NCBI RefSeq assembly: GCF_024398035.1
Contig: NZ_CP073748.1
Coordinates: 1,463,520-1,527,519 of the forward strand
Origin: Kordiimonas sp. SCSIO 12603
GTDB taxonomy: Bacteria > Pseudomonadota > Alphaproteobacteria > Sphingomonadales > Kordiimonadaceae
Reading direction: 5' to 3'
DNA length: 64,000 nt
Shown here: in pieces, positions 53,244 through 62,373 of the stretch
Numbering within the stretch: the first letter of the stretch is position 1
Layout of the letters: each line of letters begins with the position of its first letter
Position numbers and translations under genes: made by a program
Notes under the pieces: generated by a model
Seen by the model: the letters and a program-made list of their open reading frames with translations, nothing else
Database searches by the model: none
Told to the model about the DNA's origin: nothing

Positions 53244-55035
53244 GATCCAACCATTCCAAATTCAAGGGGTAGTCTGCAAGTGATTTAGTTAAAATTTCAC
53301 TACAGCTTTCCTGGTTTTTTGCAGGGTCTTCGACAGCGACTGTAAAAAATAACACCCCAGTGGTGTCTGTTTCTAAACGTAAAGGTGTTTTTTGATTTAG
53401 TCTGTGTGTTGCAGTGGCTGATGAGACTGTAAGATTTCCACCTGCATTCAAGCATAGTTTATAGCTACCGGGTAGGCCCAGAATGAATACACAGGAAACG
53501 ATGTCACGCACAGGATCACGTTTCCACAATAACCCTGAAACAGGTTCATAGCCACTCAGGGTGTCTTCTTTTATAGATGCTGGAAATGATACCGGTATGT
53601 TGCTTTTATGGTTGCTGAGATAACTGCTTAGATGCTTGTTCGCAGATATCGTACCCTCCATAGAAGAACCAAATGACACTGCTTTTTTAGCATGTTTGAG
53701 TTGGGATGTTATTTCAGAAACTGTGCAGTGACCGCCAACTGAGCTATCCGAAATAATGGATGCTTCATATCCTAGCTGTGAAAGCAGTATGGGGAGTGGT
53801 GTGTCGCTGTATAATTGTAAAGTTGTGCACAGGGTATCCGTTGCAAATTTGGGGCTGGTTGCGCTGTCAAATTCTGGGAATGCATCTTCTAAAATAGCCT
53901 TGGGTGGTACAGCACCAACAAGTGCGACTTGTCCGGTGGCCTCTATTTCAGCAGGCGATTCTGTTGAGACCTGAGGGGAAGCTATCTCTTTCTGATCATC
54001 AATAATAAGCGCTCTATCCGTTTCTTGGAGTATCTGAGTATGGCATCTGCTGAAATCTAAATCATGTAGAAGGCCTTCCAAGTGGCAGTTATAAGCTGCA
54101 AGCCAGTCATGGATTTCTGGTTTGCTGATAATTGCACCTAGCGCGGCGGTCAACCGCTGATCTGCTTGAGCATGTGGCATGTTAAATGATGGAGCCACAA
54201 CATGTTGTGCCCATTTCTGCCCAGCGGTGATAAGTGGTTTTTTGCCTTGTAATACCAGTGGTAGATAGGCGGGAACATCCCGCTTGCTCTCTGAAATAAG
54301 TATAATATCAGAGCGGCTTATATATTGGGTAATATGAGCGTCGGAACCGTGAATGTTTGTGAAGGCAATATCTTTCCCGAGATCTGTTAAGTTTTTAACG
54401 GCTTCTTCGGCGCCTTCATGGGGACCGATAACCAGTATTGTAGGTACATCTCTCGCGAGGTTTTTCTGCTGCGTGTCAGAACTGTGAGGGCACACAGGTA
54501 AACCAGAAGTAAGTTCGGGTAGCTGCAATTGGTGTTGATAAATGCTTGGGAATATCAATTCCAGCGGTATTTCGTCCGCAATTGCATCAGACTCCCTGCC
54601 GCGCCTTAACAGTGCCTGGGCTATAATGTCTGCCTTATCTCCAAAGCACTGCCTTAGCCAATTGGTATAGTTAAAGGGCCAATCTGGTGTTGTTTTGAGA
54701 TGTGCCACAAAAAGCCGGTAGAGAGATTTAGTTGCAACGATCACTGTACCAGAGAAACGTTCGTATAACTTTAAGGTATCCAGGCTTTGGTAGCTGTCTC
54801 CCAGAATGAATAGTCTTGCTGCCGTTTGTTCACGCTTGTTGAGGTTAATCAGGTCTCTGTGCCGCTTTACCTTAATCGTTTTTGGTACTGGAAGCGGGAC
54901 AGGAGCATGATCAGCAATCACAACCGTTACGTCTGCGTGTTCGTTCATAAACAGTGCTGTTTGAATAGTGTATCCCGCAGCAACTGTGCTGATGGGTGCA
55001 AGTTCACCGAATATGAAGAGGGTAGGCTTAGTCAT
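53236..55035 (-). CDS. putative GT-B-like capsule protein, function unknown
   Basis: This 599-residue protein has a Rossmann-like beginning (TLFIFGELAPISTVAAGYTI, then VTVVIADHAP) and a second such part from about residue 195 (VPTILVIGPHEGAEEAVKNL, then YISRSDIILISESKRDVPAY). Together these suggest a divergent GT-B glycosyltransferase. The last 240 residues are distinct, with a beta-rich end (LCLNAGGNLTVSSATA). No canonical E-x7-E donor motif is obvious. It overlaps the GT4 gene by four bases. The role in glycan assembly is inferred from context. Confidence 0.5.
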   Translation of the reverse strand: MTKPTLFIFGELAPISTVAAGYTIQTALFMNEHADVTVVIADHAPVPLPVPKTIKVKRHRDLINLNKREQTAARLFILGDSYQSLDTLKLYERFSGTVIVATKSLYRLFVAHLKTTPDWPFNYTNWLRQCFGDKADIIAQALLRRGRESDAIADEIPLELIFPSIYQHQLQLPELTSGLPVCPHSSDTQQKNLARDVPTILVIGPHEGAEEAVKNLTDLGKDIAFTNIHGSDAHITQYISRSDIILISESKRDVPAYLPLVLQGKKPLITAGQKWAQHVVAPSFNMPHAQADQRLTAALGAIISKPEIHDWLAAYNCHLEGLLHDLDFSRCHTQILQETDRALIIDDQKEIASPQVSTESPAEIEATGQVALVGAVPPKAILEDAFPEFDSATSPKFATDTLCTTLQLYSDTPLPILLSQLGYEASIISDSSVGGHCTVSEITSQLKHAKKAVSFGSSMEGTISANKHLSSYLSNHKSNIPVSFPASIKEDTLSGYEPVSGLLWKRDPVRDIVSCVFILGLPGSYKLCLNAGGNLTVSSATATHRLNQKTPLRLETDTTGVLFFTVAVEDPAKNQESCSEILTKSLADYPLNLEWLDHD

Positions 55036-56171
55036 GCTTCCCCCCCCTTTGCTGAACTTTCCATGGGGAATAGTTCATCGAGTGTATCAAGTTGTGTTTT
55101 CTGGTAAGCGCCGAATACCTCCTGACTGGCGGCTTCCAACTCGGATATTCCACTGTCGGAGCTATCAAGTGTTTTCAGGGACTGTACGAGTGCGGCGACG
55201 TTGGCATGCTGGTGCAGATTGTATGGGCTTGGGATGCCGATCATGGCATCAGAGGTGGCGAGAAGAGGCTTTCCGTACGCCAGTGCTTCCACGGATTTAA
55301 TTTTGAGCCCAGTCCCCCCCAGATTAGGGTTCAGGATGATATCCATGTCGGCATAAAAGCTTTCAGCACTTTCTACAAACCCGTGCTTAGTGAAAGGAAT
55401 ATCCTCCGCAACGCTGCTGCCACATATGGCGCCAGCTAACTCGAAGGTGAAGCGTTCATGCAGAATGGGTTCTTTATTCAATTCTTTCACAAGTTCGCTA
55501 AGTGCGTGCTGGTTAATGGGATTGTTGCTGGCCAGATACCCAACCTTCAGCTTCTCTCGTGATGCCGTAGGTTTGGGTAGATAGTTTGCAGGTACATAGT
55601 GGCCCAGTGTTCGCACTGCTGTTTTTGACAGCCTTTCAAAGAAACTTGCTTCGGTAGACTGTATGGCAAGCACACAGTCAGCCCGTTTGAGTGCCTTGGC
55701 TTCTTCCCGTTTAGTGGTGTTATACCAGCTGGGTTCCATGCCATCTGCTTTCAGTCTTTTATGCCTGTCAGCAAACATATCGTGGGTATCAAGATATTTA
55801 GGGATGCCTGGCGGTACATCATCAAGCCAGCGGCTGAACCACACATAATTGGCCAGACAGTAATCAATTTTCCATATTTTCAGGATGCGGGCTGTTATGT
55901 CGCTTACTTCGGGCACATACCAATCATCAATCAAATGATGATTGCGTCTGGACTGTTTGCGCACGCCCTTCTGCGGATGAACAATATAGACATGCTCCCA
56001 GCAGTTACGCATGGCAAGTTCTTGCTCTTCGCTTAGTCCCTCAAGGCCACCATAGACAAAATGAATGCTGTAACCACGGTCTTGAAGAGTTTTGCACAGG
56101 CTAAAAACACGTGCACGATTCCCGTGGTTCTGGGGGTGTGACGGAATCGGCGATGTAACAAGAATCTGCAT
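55032..56171 (-). CDS. glycosyltransferase family 4
   Basis: This 379-residue GT-B enzyme has an N-terminal domain with SPIPSHPQNHGNRARVFSL (glycine/arginine-rich acceptor loop). The C-terminal domain contains LKVGYLASNNPINQHAL, FTKHGFVESAESFYADMDI, and NLGGTGLKIKSVEALAYGKP, the family's GGTG-K-hhEAhAhG donor-binding stretch. It probably transfers a hexose or aminosugar in capsule synthesis. It lies downstream of galE in the same direction and overlaps the next gene. Confidence 0.85.
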   Translation of the reverse strand: MQILVTSPIPSHPQNHGNRARVFSLCKTLQDRGYSIHFVYGGLEGLSEEQELAMRNCWEHVYIVHPQKGVRKQSRRNHHLIDDWYVPEVSDITARILKIWKIDYCLANYVWFSRWLDDVPPGIPKYLDTHDMFADRHKRLKADGMEPSWYNTTKREEAKALKRADCVLAIQSTEASFFERLSKTAVRTLGHYVPANYLPKPTASREKLKVGYLASNNPINQHALSELVKELNKEPILHERFTFELAGAICGSSVAEDIPFTKHGFVESAESFYADMDIILNPNLGGTGLKIKSVEALAYGKPLLATSDAMIGIPSPYNLHQHANVAALVQSLKTLDSSDSGISELEAASQEVFGAYQKTQLDTLDELFPMESSAKGGEA

Positions 56172-56269
56172 TCTATGTAACTTTCAGGCCCTGTGCTTTG
56201 AAGTAGAGTGTATTAAATCCTCCGGTCACGATAGACCGGGAATTCAATTATGCCAACTGTTGCTTATGG

Positions 56270-57259
56270 TTACCGGTTTTTTAAAAAAGCCCAGGCGTGT
56301 TTGATCATGTCTTCCAGTTTCGGATATTCTGGTTGCCACCCAAGTATTTCATTGGCCTTACTCGCATTCGCGATAAGGAAAGCAGGATCACCAGGTCGGC
56401 GATCTTCCTCAATGGCGTCAAAGTCTATGCCTGTTACCTTTTTTGCAGTTTCGATAACCTCACGTACTGAAAAACCTGTGCCCGTTCCTAAGTTGAAGGC
56501 ATCGTAAAAGCCTTCTGTTTTCTCTACTCGGTCGAATAGATATTCAAGCGCTTTTACATGTGCTGAAGCCAGATCACATACATGGATATAATCTCGAATA
56601 CATGTGCCATCAGGTGTAGGGTAATCTGTACCAAACATCTTGATGTTTTTACGTTTTCCGCTGGCAGCTTGTAATACAAGTGGAATGAGGTGCGTTTCAG
56701 GTTCGTGTAGCTCGCCAATTTGCCCCGAAGGATCACTGCCCGCGGCGTTGAAATAGCGGAGGGCTATGGACTTGAAGGTGCATGATACGGCTAAATCTCT
56801 CAGCATGCACTCCACTGCCCATTTGGTTTGTCCGTATGGATTGATAGGCAGTTTAGGTAGAGTTTCCACCAGTGCATCATCTTCTTCCGGTTGACCATAA
56901 ACTGCCGCGGTGGACGAAAATACAATATGCTCCACCTTGTGCTTTTGCATGCTTTGTAAGAGATTAAGTGTTCCAGCCGTGTTGTTGTCGTAGAAAGAAA
57001 GTGGATTTACCACGCTTTCTCCAGCTTCAATAAAAGCTGCAAAATGAATAACAGCATCGATGTTATGCTCAGTGAATATTTTGTCGAGTAGGGCGCTGTC
57101 TCTTATGTCGCCTTCAATTACCTCGCCGTTTAGAACGCTTTCTTTATAACCGTTTGAAAAGTTATCAAGAATAATGCTTTTGTACCCATGTTGGTGAAGT
57201 GCTTTCACGGTATGGCTGCCAATAAAGCCTGCACCACCTGGAACCAAAATTGTTTTCAT
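56270..57259 (-). CDS. galE: UDP-glucose 4-epimerase
   Basis: This 329-residue enzyme interconverts UDP-glucose and UDP-galactose (or the N-acetyl forms). It has the NAD-binding VPGGAGFIGSHTV, the catalytic Ser in FSSTAAVYGQP, the Tyr-Lys pair in NPYGQTKWAVE, and LRYFNAAGSDP, which is typical of GalE. The start at 57259 gives MKTILVPGG; a frame from 57274 lacks a ribosome site. It heads the minus-strand group with the GT4, and so supplies galactose-type donors to the capsule glycosyltransferases. Confidence 0.95.
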   Translation of the reverse strand: MKTILVPGGAGFIGSHTVKALHQHGYKSIILDNFSNGYKESVLNGEVIEGDIRDSALLDKIFTEHNIDAVIHFAAFIEAGESVVNPLSFYDNNTAGTLNLLQSMQKHKVEHIVFSSTAAVYGQPEEDDALVETLPKLPINPYGQTKWAVECMLRDLAVSCTFKSIALRYFNAAGSDPSGQIGELHEPETHLIPLVLQAASGKRKNIKMFGTDYPTPDGTCIRDYIHVCDLASAHVKALEYLFDRVEKTEGFYDAFNLGTGTGFSVREVIETAKKVTGIDFDAIEEDRRPGDPAFLIANASKANEILGWQPEYPKLEDMIKHAWAFLKNR

Positions 57260-57446
57260 TGGTAAATGTCTCATTAGAAGAATTAATAATGTTTATAGCT
57301 TTTAGCCTTCTTGCAAGGTATTGGGAAGGCGGGTTTTGTTTTTCATGCTCATTAAGGAAGTTGCAGTTGAAGGTAATCTTTTGTAACTCCATAAGTTGAT
57401 TTTATTCATTGCTTTATGATCAAGAGTAAGTTGGGGTACCTGATAG

Positions 57447-58676
57447 ATGCGTATTTTGTTCGTTCATAATAATTTCCCGGGCCAGTATCGCCGGCTCTTA
57501 AGGTATATCGAAAGCAATCCAAAACTTGGTGTTGAAGTAAATGTTGCAACACTTCAGAAAAATGAACAGAAATTTAAGGCAAAGCGTGTTTTCAAGTTCA
57601 AACCACACAGAGATGCGACACAAGGTATTCACCCATCTCTGATTGCTACAGAGCGGGCTGTATTACAGGGACACGCGCTGTATGGTGCTTTCCTAAATAG
57701 CAAAGACACATCATTTAAGCCTGATCTTATTATGTCACACTCAGGATGGGGATCTAACATGTTCTTGAAGGATATGTTCCCCGATGCGAAATTGTTGACC
57801 TACTATGAATGGTATTATCATGCTCGTGGTGGTGATGTTGAATTCCTCAACAACAAAAGAAGTGATGCCAATGATGCCATGCGCATACGGATGAAGAATA
57901 ACCCGATTTTGCAGGACCTTGCTGTAATGGATCATGGGCAATGCCCAACATCTTTCCAACACAGTCGGTTACCGGAAGTGTTCAGATCTAAGGTTAGTGT
58001 GCTTCACGATGGTGTGGATACTGAATTTTTCCAGCCTAATCCAAAGATTAAAGTTCGGATCGGTGAACATACCTTCTCTGCCGAAGATGAAGTGATCACT
58101 TATGTTGCACGTGGTATGGAGGAATATCGGGGTTTTCCTGAATTTATGCGCATGGTTAATATCCTGCAAAAGCAGCGCCCTAATGTGCATGTGGTGATCG
58201 TTGGTGATGACCGTGTAGCCTATGGTGCTCAGCGTAAAGATGGTAAAAGTTGGAAAGAGGCAATGCTGGAAGAACTACCTGAGCTGGATCATAGTCGTAT
58301 CCACTTCACCGGGCTTCAACCGCTTCAAATGTTGAAGGGCTTGTTCCAGATTACCCGAGCACACGTGTATTTAACTGTACCATTTGTGCTTTCATGGTCG
58401 ATGTTGGAAGCTATGGCTGCTGGCGCCTTGATTGTTGGATCAGATACTGAGCCCGTAAGGGAATTGATCAATCACGGCGAGAATGGCGTGCTTGTGCCGT
58501 TCTTTGATGTGGAAAAGCAGGCTAATACTATTTGTCATATTTTAGACAATAAAGCGGACTATGAACCACTGAAACAAAAAGCAAGAGAAACAATTCTTGA
58601 GAATTATGCGGTTAATGATCTGTTGCCAAAATATTGGCAGTTAATTGAAAGTGTCGCTAATGGAACAAAGTCTTAG
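57447..58676 (+). CDS. glycosyltransferase family 4
   Basis: This 409-residue GT-B enzyme has the N-terminal ILFVHNNFPGQYRRLLRYI and YYEWYYHARGGDVEF, a pattern common in a GT4 subgroup of alphaproteobacteria and cyanobacteria. It has VSVLHDGVDTEFFQP in the middle, and PFVLSWSMLEAMAAGALIVG with later TEPVREL in the donor domain. It is divergent from galE and alone on its strand. It probably acts in capsule assembly. Confidence 0.88.
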   Translation: MRILFVHNNFPGQYRRLLRYIESNPKLGVEVNVATLQKNEQKFKAKRVFKFKPHRDATQGIHPSLIATERAVLQGHALYGAFLNSKDTSFKPDLIMSHSGWGSNMFLKDMFPDAKLLTYYEWYYHARGGDVEFLNNKRSDANDAMRIRMKNNPILQDLAVMDHGQCPTSFQHSRLPEVFRSKVSVLHDGVDTEFFQPNPKIKVRIGEHTFSAEDEVITYVARGMEEYRGFPEFMRMVNILQKQRPNVHVVIVGDDRVAYGAQRKDGKSWKEAMLEELPELDHSRIHFTGLQPLQMLKGLFQITRAHVYLTVPFVLSWSMLEAMAAGALIVGSDTEPVRELINHGENGVLVPFFDVEKQANTICHILDNKADYEPLKQKARETILENYAVNDLLPKYWQLIESVANGTKS

Positions 58677-59038
58677 TTGGAAAAGACGGTTTTTAGAACT
58701 CAGAATTGCAATTGAAGTAAGGTAGTGTTTTAAATGATATGGTTGTAGCTGTTGATAGCTTCACTGGGAAGTTTTACTCTAACAGCTTGAGATGTTTAAG
58801 ATAATCGAGAGGTCTTTTTATTTCTTAGGTAACAACCATCTAAATTATAGCCGTTTGATTTTATCCATTATTGAAAACGCCGATTTTCCCTAGGTATTCG
58901 GTATCGACACCTATTATAGCGTGTGATACCTATCTCTGTAATTTGGGCAAGGCTCACCTATAGAACTGTCTCTCTTTAGGTGTATGTGAGAAAGACAAAC
59001 GCGCTCGTTAATCTTTTCGGGGAATAGTAGTATAAGTT
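58677..59038 (+). promoter_or_regulatory. upstream region of the type I secretion genes with a dyad
   Basis: These 362 bases have no coding frame. At 58900-58930 GGTATC-g-ACAC pairs with GTGT-GATACC across a ten-base loop; an alternative pairing is TAGGTAT with ATACCTA. This dyad, about 110 bases before the ABC transporter start, may be an operator or leader hairpin. Promoter boxes are not assigned. Confidence 0.4.
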
Positions 59039-60934
59039 ATGGCGTTAATTGATGATTATAGGGAAGAAGAGCAGGAAATCCGCCGTTCGTTCAAGGTGAT
59101 TTCTTTCTATTCCATTATCGCAGCGATCTGTATGCTGGGAATGCCGATCTTTATGTTTCAGGTTTATGACCGGATATTGAGATCAGGTAGTATTCCAACT
59201 CTGATGGTAATGCTTGCTTTTGCTGTCTTTATTCTCGTTTGCTATGGATATTTTGATAGTGTTCGCCAACGCCTGCTAGCTAAAAGTGCAGTACGACTTG
59301 AATCTAAGGTTGCAGGTTTTTTGTTTGCGGGGGAACTTTCTCGTGAAAGCGGTGCGAATACACAGAGTATCCGGGATTTGATGGTTATTCGTCAAACTCT
59401 TACATCACCTGCGATGTCAGCTGTTTTCGATTTGCCTCTATTGCCACTTTTTACCTTACTTATCTTCCTTATTCACTGGGGTCTTGGTTTTGTGGTTCTG
59501 GCTGGTGCGGTTATTATCCTTGCTGTTGGTGTATTTGGGGACCGAGCAACAAGCCATGCGAATATGGAATATTCAAAGGCGGCTATCAATTCTAATAGCA
59601 ATATGGACAACTATATGTCCTCGCAGGAACTTATCCGTTCTCAAGGACTTTATAGAGAAGCTGTTACTGATTGGGGCAGGGTGCATGGTGAAGCGCTTTC
59701 CCGCTATGTGGATAGCAACAACACACTTGCCAAATATTCTGGTGCGACCAAGGCCGTAAGACAGATTGTTCAGGTTTTGATGATTGCAGCGGGTGCACTT
59801 CTTGTATTGCTTGAACTGGCTAGCCCAGGTGTGATTTTTGCGTCTGCGATGATTGGTGGACGTGCACTTCAGCCAATTGAAGCGATTGTGGGCAGTTGGC
59901 GCACGCTCGTAGCTGCTGTAGAGGCTCGCAAGCGTCTAATGCAGCGCCTTGAAGAAATGGATCTTCCTGTTGATAGAACACCGCTTCCAAGACCTAAAGG
60001 TGTAATTGGTCTGGACCGTGTTATGTATGTGCCGCGTCCTGGGATGCAGCCAGTTATCAAAGGCATTCAAGGCGTTATTCAAGCAGGAGATAGCGTTGCT
60101 ATTATCGGGCCGTCGGGTGCTGGTAAATCAACGTTGGCACGCCTTATCGTAGGATACCTAAGGCCAAATAGCGGTGTGATCTCTCTTGATGGGCAAGACC
60201 TTCATGTTTGGGACCCTACAGCCCGCGGGATGCATATTGGATATATGCCGCAGCAGGTTACGTTCTTTAATGCTACTGTACGAGAAAATATCGCAAGACT
60301 AAGAAAAGATGATCCACCTGAAATGGCTATTGAGGCTGCAAAGCGTGCTGGTGTGCACGAGGTGCTTATGAAGCTTCCTCAAGGATATGATACGGTTATA
60401 AGCCCGGCTCAGTTTATGCCTTCTGGGGGACAGTCACAGCTTATTGCGCTAGCTCGTACTTTTTATGGTAACCCTGCTGTACTTGTGCTTGATGAACCAA
60501 ATGCAGCGCTTGATAAGCAAGGCGAAGAAATTTTCCACAAGGCTCTTGCTCAGGCCAAGAAAGACAAAATTACGACCATTGTTGTAACACAGCGTCCGAA
60601 CGTGCTTCAGCATGTTGATAAAGTGATGTTACTCCAAGATGGTACAGTTAAGGATTATGGCGACAAAGACAAGGTGATGAACAGCGGTAATGTAACTACA
60701 CAAAAAGCTGTGCAGAACCCTGCAAACAAGGTGGTTGCAGCCTCTCAAAAAGCGGGGCAACAAGCACCCGAGAAGAAGCCACAACCAAAACCTGTTATTA
60801 AGACGATGAAACCAGTTTCTAAGGCTGATGCTCCTGCACCAGCGCCGAAAATTGAGTTGAAGATGCAGCCGGTAGAAAAACCATCTACAGAAGAACAGCC
60901 AGCCGACCCGTCTACAGAAAAGAAGGGGGCATAG
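59039..60934 (+). CDS. type I secretion ABC transporter (PrtD family)
   Basis: This 631-residue protein is the ATP-driven inner-membrane component. It has membrane segments in about residues 20-75 and 125-165, with another near 245-275. The nucleotide-binding domain (about 315-545) has Walker A GPSGAGKSTLA, a signature of MPSGGQSQLIALA (Pro replacing the usual Leu of LSGGQ) and Walker B VLVLDEPNAALD. No N-terminal C39-type domain is present. The final 75 residues are a Pro/Ala/Lys/Gln-rich tail. It would export C-terminally signalled proteins such as RTX proteins. One base separates it from the HlyD gene. Confidence 0.9.
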   Translation: MALIDDYREEEQEIRRSFKVISFYSIIAAICMLGMPIFMFQVYDRILRSGSIPTLMVMLAFAVFILVCYGYFDSVRQRLLAKSAVRLESKVAGFLFAGELSRESGANTQSIRDLMVIRQTLTSPAMSAVFDLPLLPLFTLLIFLIHWGLGFVVLAGAVIILAVGVFGDRATSHANMEYSKAAINSNSNMDNYMSSQELIRSQGLYREAVTDWGRVHGEALSRYVDSNNTLAKYSGATKAVRQIVQVLMIAAGALLVLLELASPGVIFASAMIGGRALQPIEAIVGSWRTLVAAVEARKRLMQRLEEMDLPVDRTPLPRPKGVIGLDRVMYVPRPGMQPVIKGIQGVIQAGDSVAIIGPSGAGKSTLARLIVGYLRPNSGVISLDGQDLHVWDPTARGMHIGYMPQQVTFFNATVRENIARLRKDDPPEMAIEAAKRAGVHEVLMKLPQGYDTVISPAQFMPSGGQSQLIALARTFYGNPAVLVLDEPNAALDKQGEEIFHKALAQAKKDKITTIVVTQRPNVLQHVDKVMLLQDGTVKDYGDKDKVMNSGNVTTQKAVQNPANKVVAASQKAGQQAPEKKPQPKPVIKTMKPVSKADAPAPAPKIELKMQPVEKPSTEEQPADPSTEKKGA

Positions 60935-60935
60935 A

Positions 60936-62306
60936 ATGTCTAATGAAATTGCAAAACGCCCTTCTTCGGAAGTAGCAAATCAAATGAATATGCGTTTTGA
61001 AACCAAGGATCTAAGGGATTGGACCGAAGGCCTTGATACGGATAAGCAGCCTATACTTCGTCAGGCGATGATTGTATTCTTCCTGATCTTCGTGATTGGT
61101 GGTTTTTGGTCTGCTACGGCGCCGCTTGGTGGTGCTATCGCCGCTAGTGGCCGTGTAGTGGCTGCCGATAAAAACCGGGTTATTCAGCATTTGGAAGGGG
61201 GTATCCTTCAGGAGCTTTATGTTCGTGAAGGTGATAAAATTGAAAAAGGGCAAGTGCTAGCAAAGCTTGATGAAAGCCTTATTCAATCACAGCTTAAAGC
61301 AGCGATTTTAACGCGTGCTACCCTTCGTATTCAGTTGGCTCGATACCGGGCGATTGTGAACGACCTTGAGAAAATCCAGTTCCCAACAAATATTAACCCA
61401 ACAGTTGCGAACCATCCCCGTGTACTTGAGGCGATCGTCAGCCAAGAAGAAGAATTCAATGCACAGCGCCGTATTCAGGCTGAAACACTTGAAATTCTTG
61501 ATACACGTATCGAAGGTGAAAAAATTCAAATGGAAGGGACCGAGCAGGTCTTTAAATCCATGCAGCACCAACATGCTCTTTATAAGAAAGAGCTTGTAGA
61601 TTTCCGTGATCTTCTTGCTCAGGGGCTGATCCAGCGCACAAGAGTATATGCAACAGAACGGGCTGTAGTTGAGCTTGAAGCTCGTATGCAGAATTCTGGT
61701 CTCGCAATTAAAGATGCCGAATATAATATTAAAAATCTGGAAGCGGAGAAAAAGCAGGCACGCTTGACAGTTGTAACAGAAGCGAATGCGGAACTAGTAA
61801 ACGTTCAACAAAACCTTAGCCGTATTGAAGCACAGGTGGACCGTTTTACTAATATGCTTCAACGTACCGAAATTCGCTCTCCTGTGAACGGAACAGTGTT
61901 CCGTTTGAGCACTACATCAATTGGTGCGGTGCTGAGGCCAGGCGATGCCTTGATGGAAGTTTTCCCTGATGATGACAAACTGACTATCGAGGTTAGGCTG
62001 AAAGTTTCTGATATCAATAAGGTATATATCGGCCAGGAAATTGATGTTGTTTTCCCAGGTAATCGTGTGAAGGCTTTAACACCGCTTCCGGGAGAATTAA
62101 CTTATATTTCCAGAGATGCTATTGTAGATGAATCTGCACCAGGCGGAGCATATATCTTGAGGGCTTCTATTAATCCAGGTGAAGAAACCGAAGATTTTGT
62201 GCCAGGTAATATGGCTGAGGTTTATATCAAAACCACTCCAACGACATTCTTCGAAATCTTGGCAGGCCCAGTTACCCGTTTTGGCTTAAAGGTGTTTAAC
62301 GAGTAG
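60936..62306 (+). CDS. type I secretion membrane fusion protein (HlyD family)
   Basis: This 456-residue protein has one membrane segment (about residues 45-65, AMIVFFLIFVIGGFW), followed by the lipoyl-like start HLEGGILQELYVREGDKIEKG split by a turn. It then has long coiled-coil hairpins (about 140-290) and a return lipoyl/beta-barrel part with EIRSPVNGTVFRLS and PGNMAEVYIKTTPTTFFEIL at the end. This is the PrtE/LapC/HlyD arrangement. It bridges the ABC transporter to an outer-membrane TolC-like channel, which is not encoded in this window. A terminator hairpin follows. Confidence 0.92.
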   Translation: MSNEIAKRPSSEVANQMNMRFETKDLRDWTEGLDTDKQPILRQAMIVFFLIFVIGGFWSATAPLGGAIAASGRVVAADKNRVIQHLEGGILQELYVREGDKIEKGQVLAKLDESLIQSQLKAAILTRATLRIQLARYRAIVNDLEKIQFPTNINPTVANHPRVLEAIVSQEEEFNAQRRIQAETLEILDTRIEGEKIQMEGTEQVFKSMQHQHALYKKELVDFRDLLAQGLIQRTRVYATERAVVELEARMQNSGLAIKDAEYNIKNLEAEKKQARLTVVTEANAELVNVQQNLSRIEAQVDRFTNMLQRTEIRSPVNGTVFRLSTTSIGAVLRPGDALMEVFPDDDKLTIEVRLKVSDINKVYIGQEIDVVFPGNRVKALTPLPGELTYISRDAIVDESAPGGAYILRASINPGEETEDFVPGNMAEVYIKTTPTTFFEILAGPVTRFGLKVFNE

Positions 62307-62317
62307 AAAACAAATCT

Positions 62318-62346
62318 GCCCGACATGATGTTGTGTCGGGCATTTT
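62318..62346 (+). terminator. hairpin after the HlyD gene
   Basis: GCCCGACA (62318-62325) and TGTCGGGC (62334-62341) form a perfect eight-pair stem followed by ATTTT. It may be a terminator or a partial attenuator between the secretion pair and the next gene, which starts 33 bases further on. Confidence 0.5.
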
Positions 62347-62373
62347 GGATACTATTTTAGGGGGGCATTTCAT

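Noticed and set aside
56222-56240. CCGGTC/GACCGG inverted repeat between galE and the GT4 gene as a terminator
   Set aside because: The stem has only six pairs, there is no T-run on the minus strand, and both genes run in the same direction with a short gap, so read-through is more likely.
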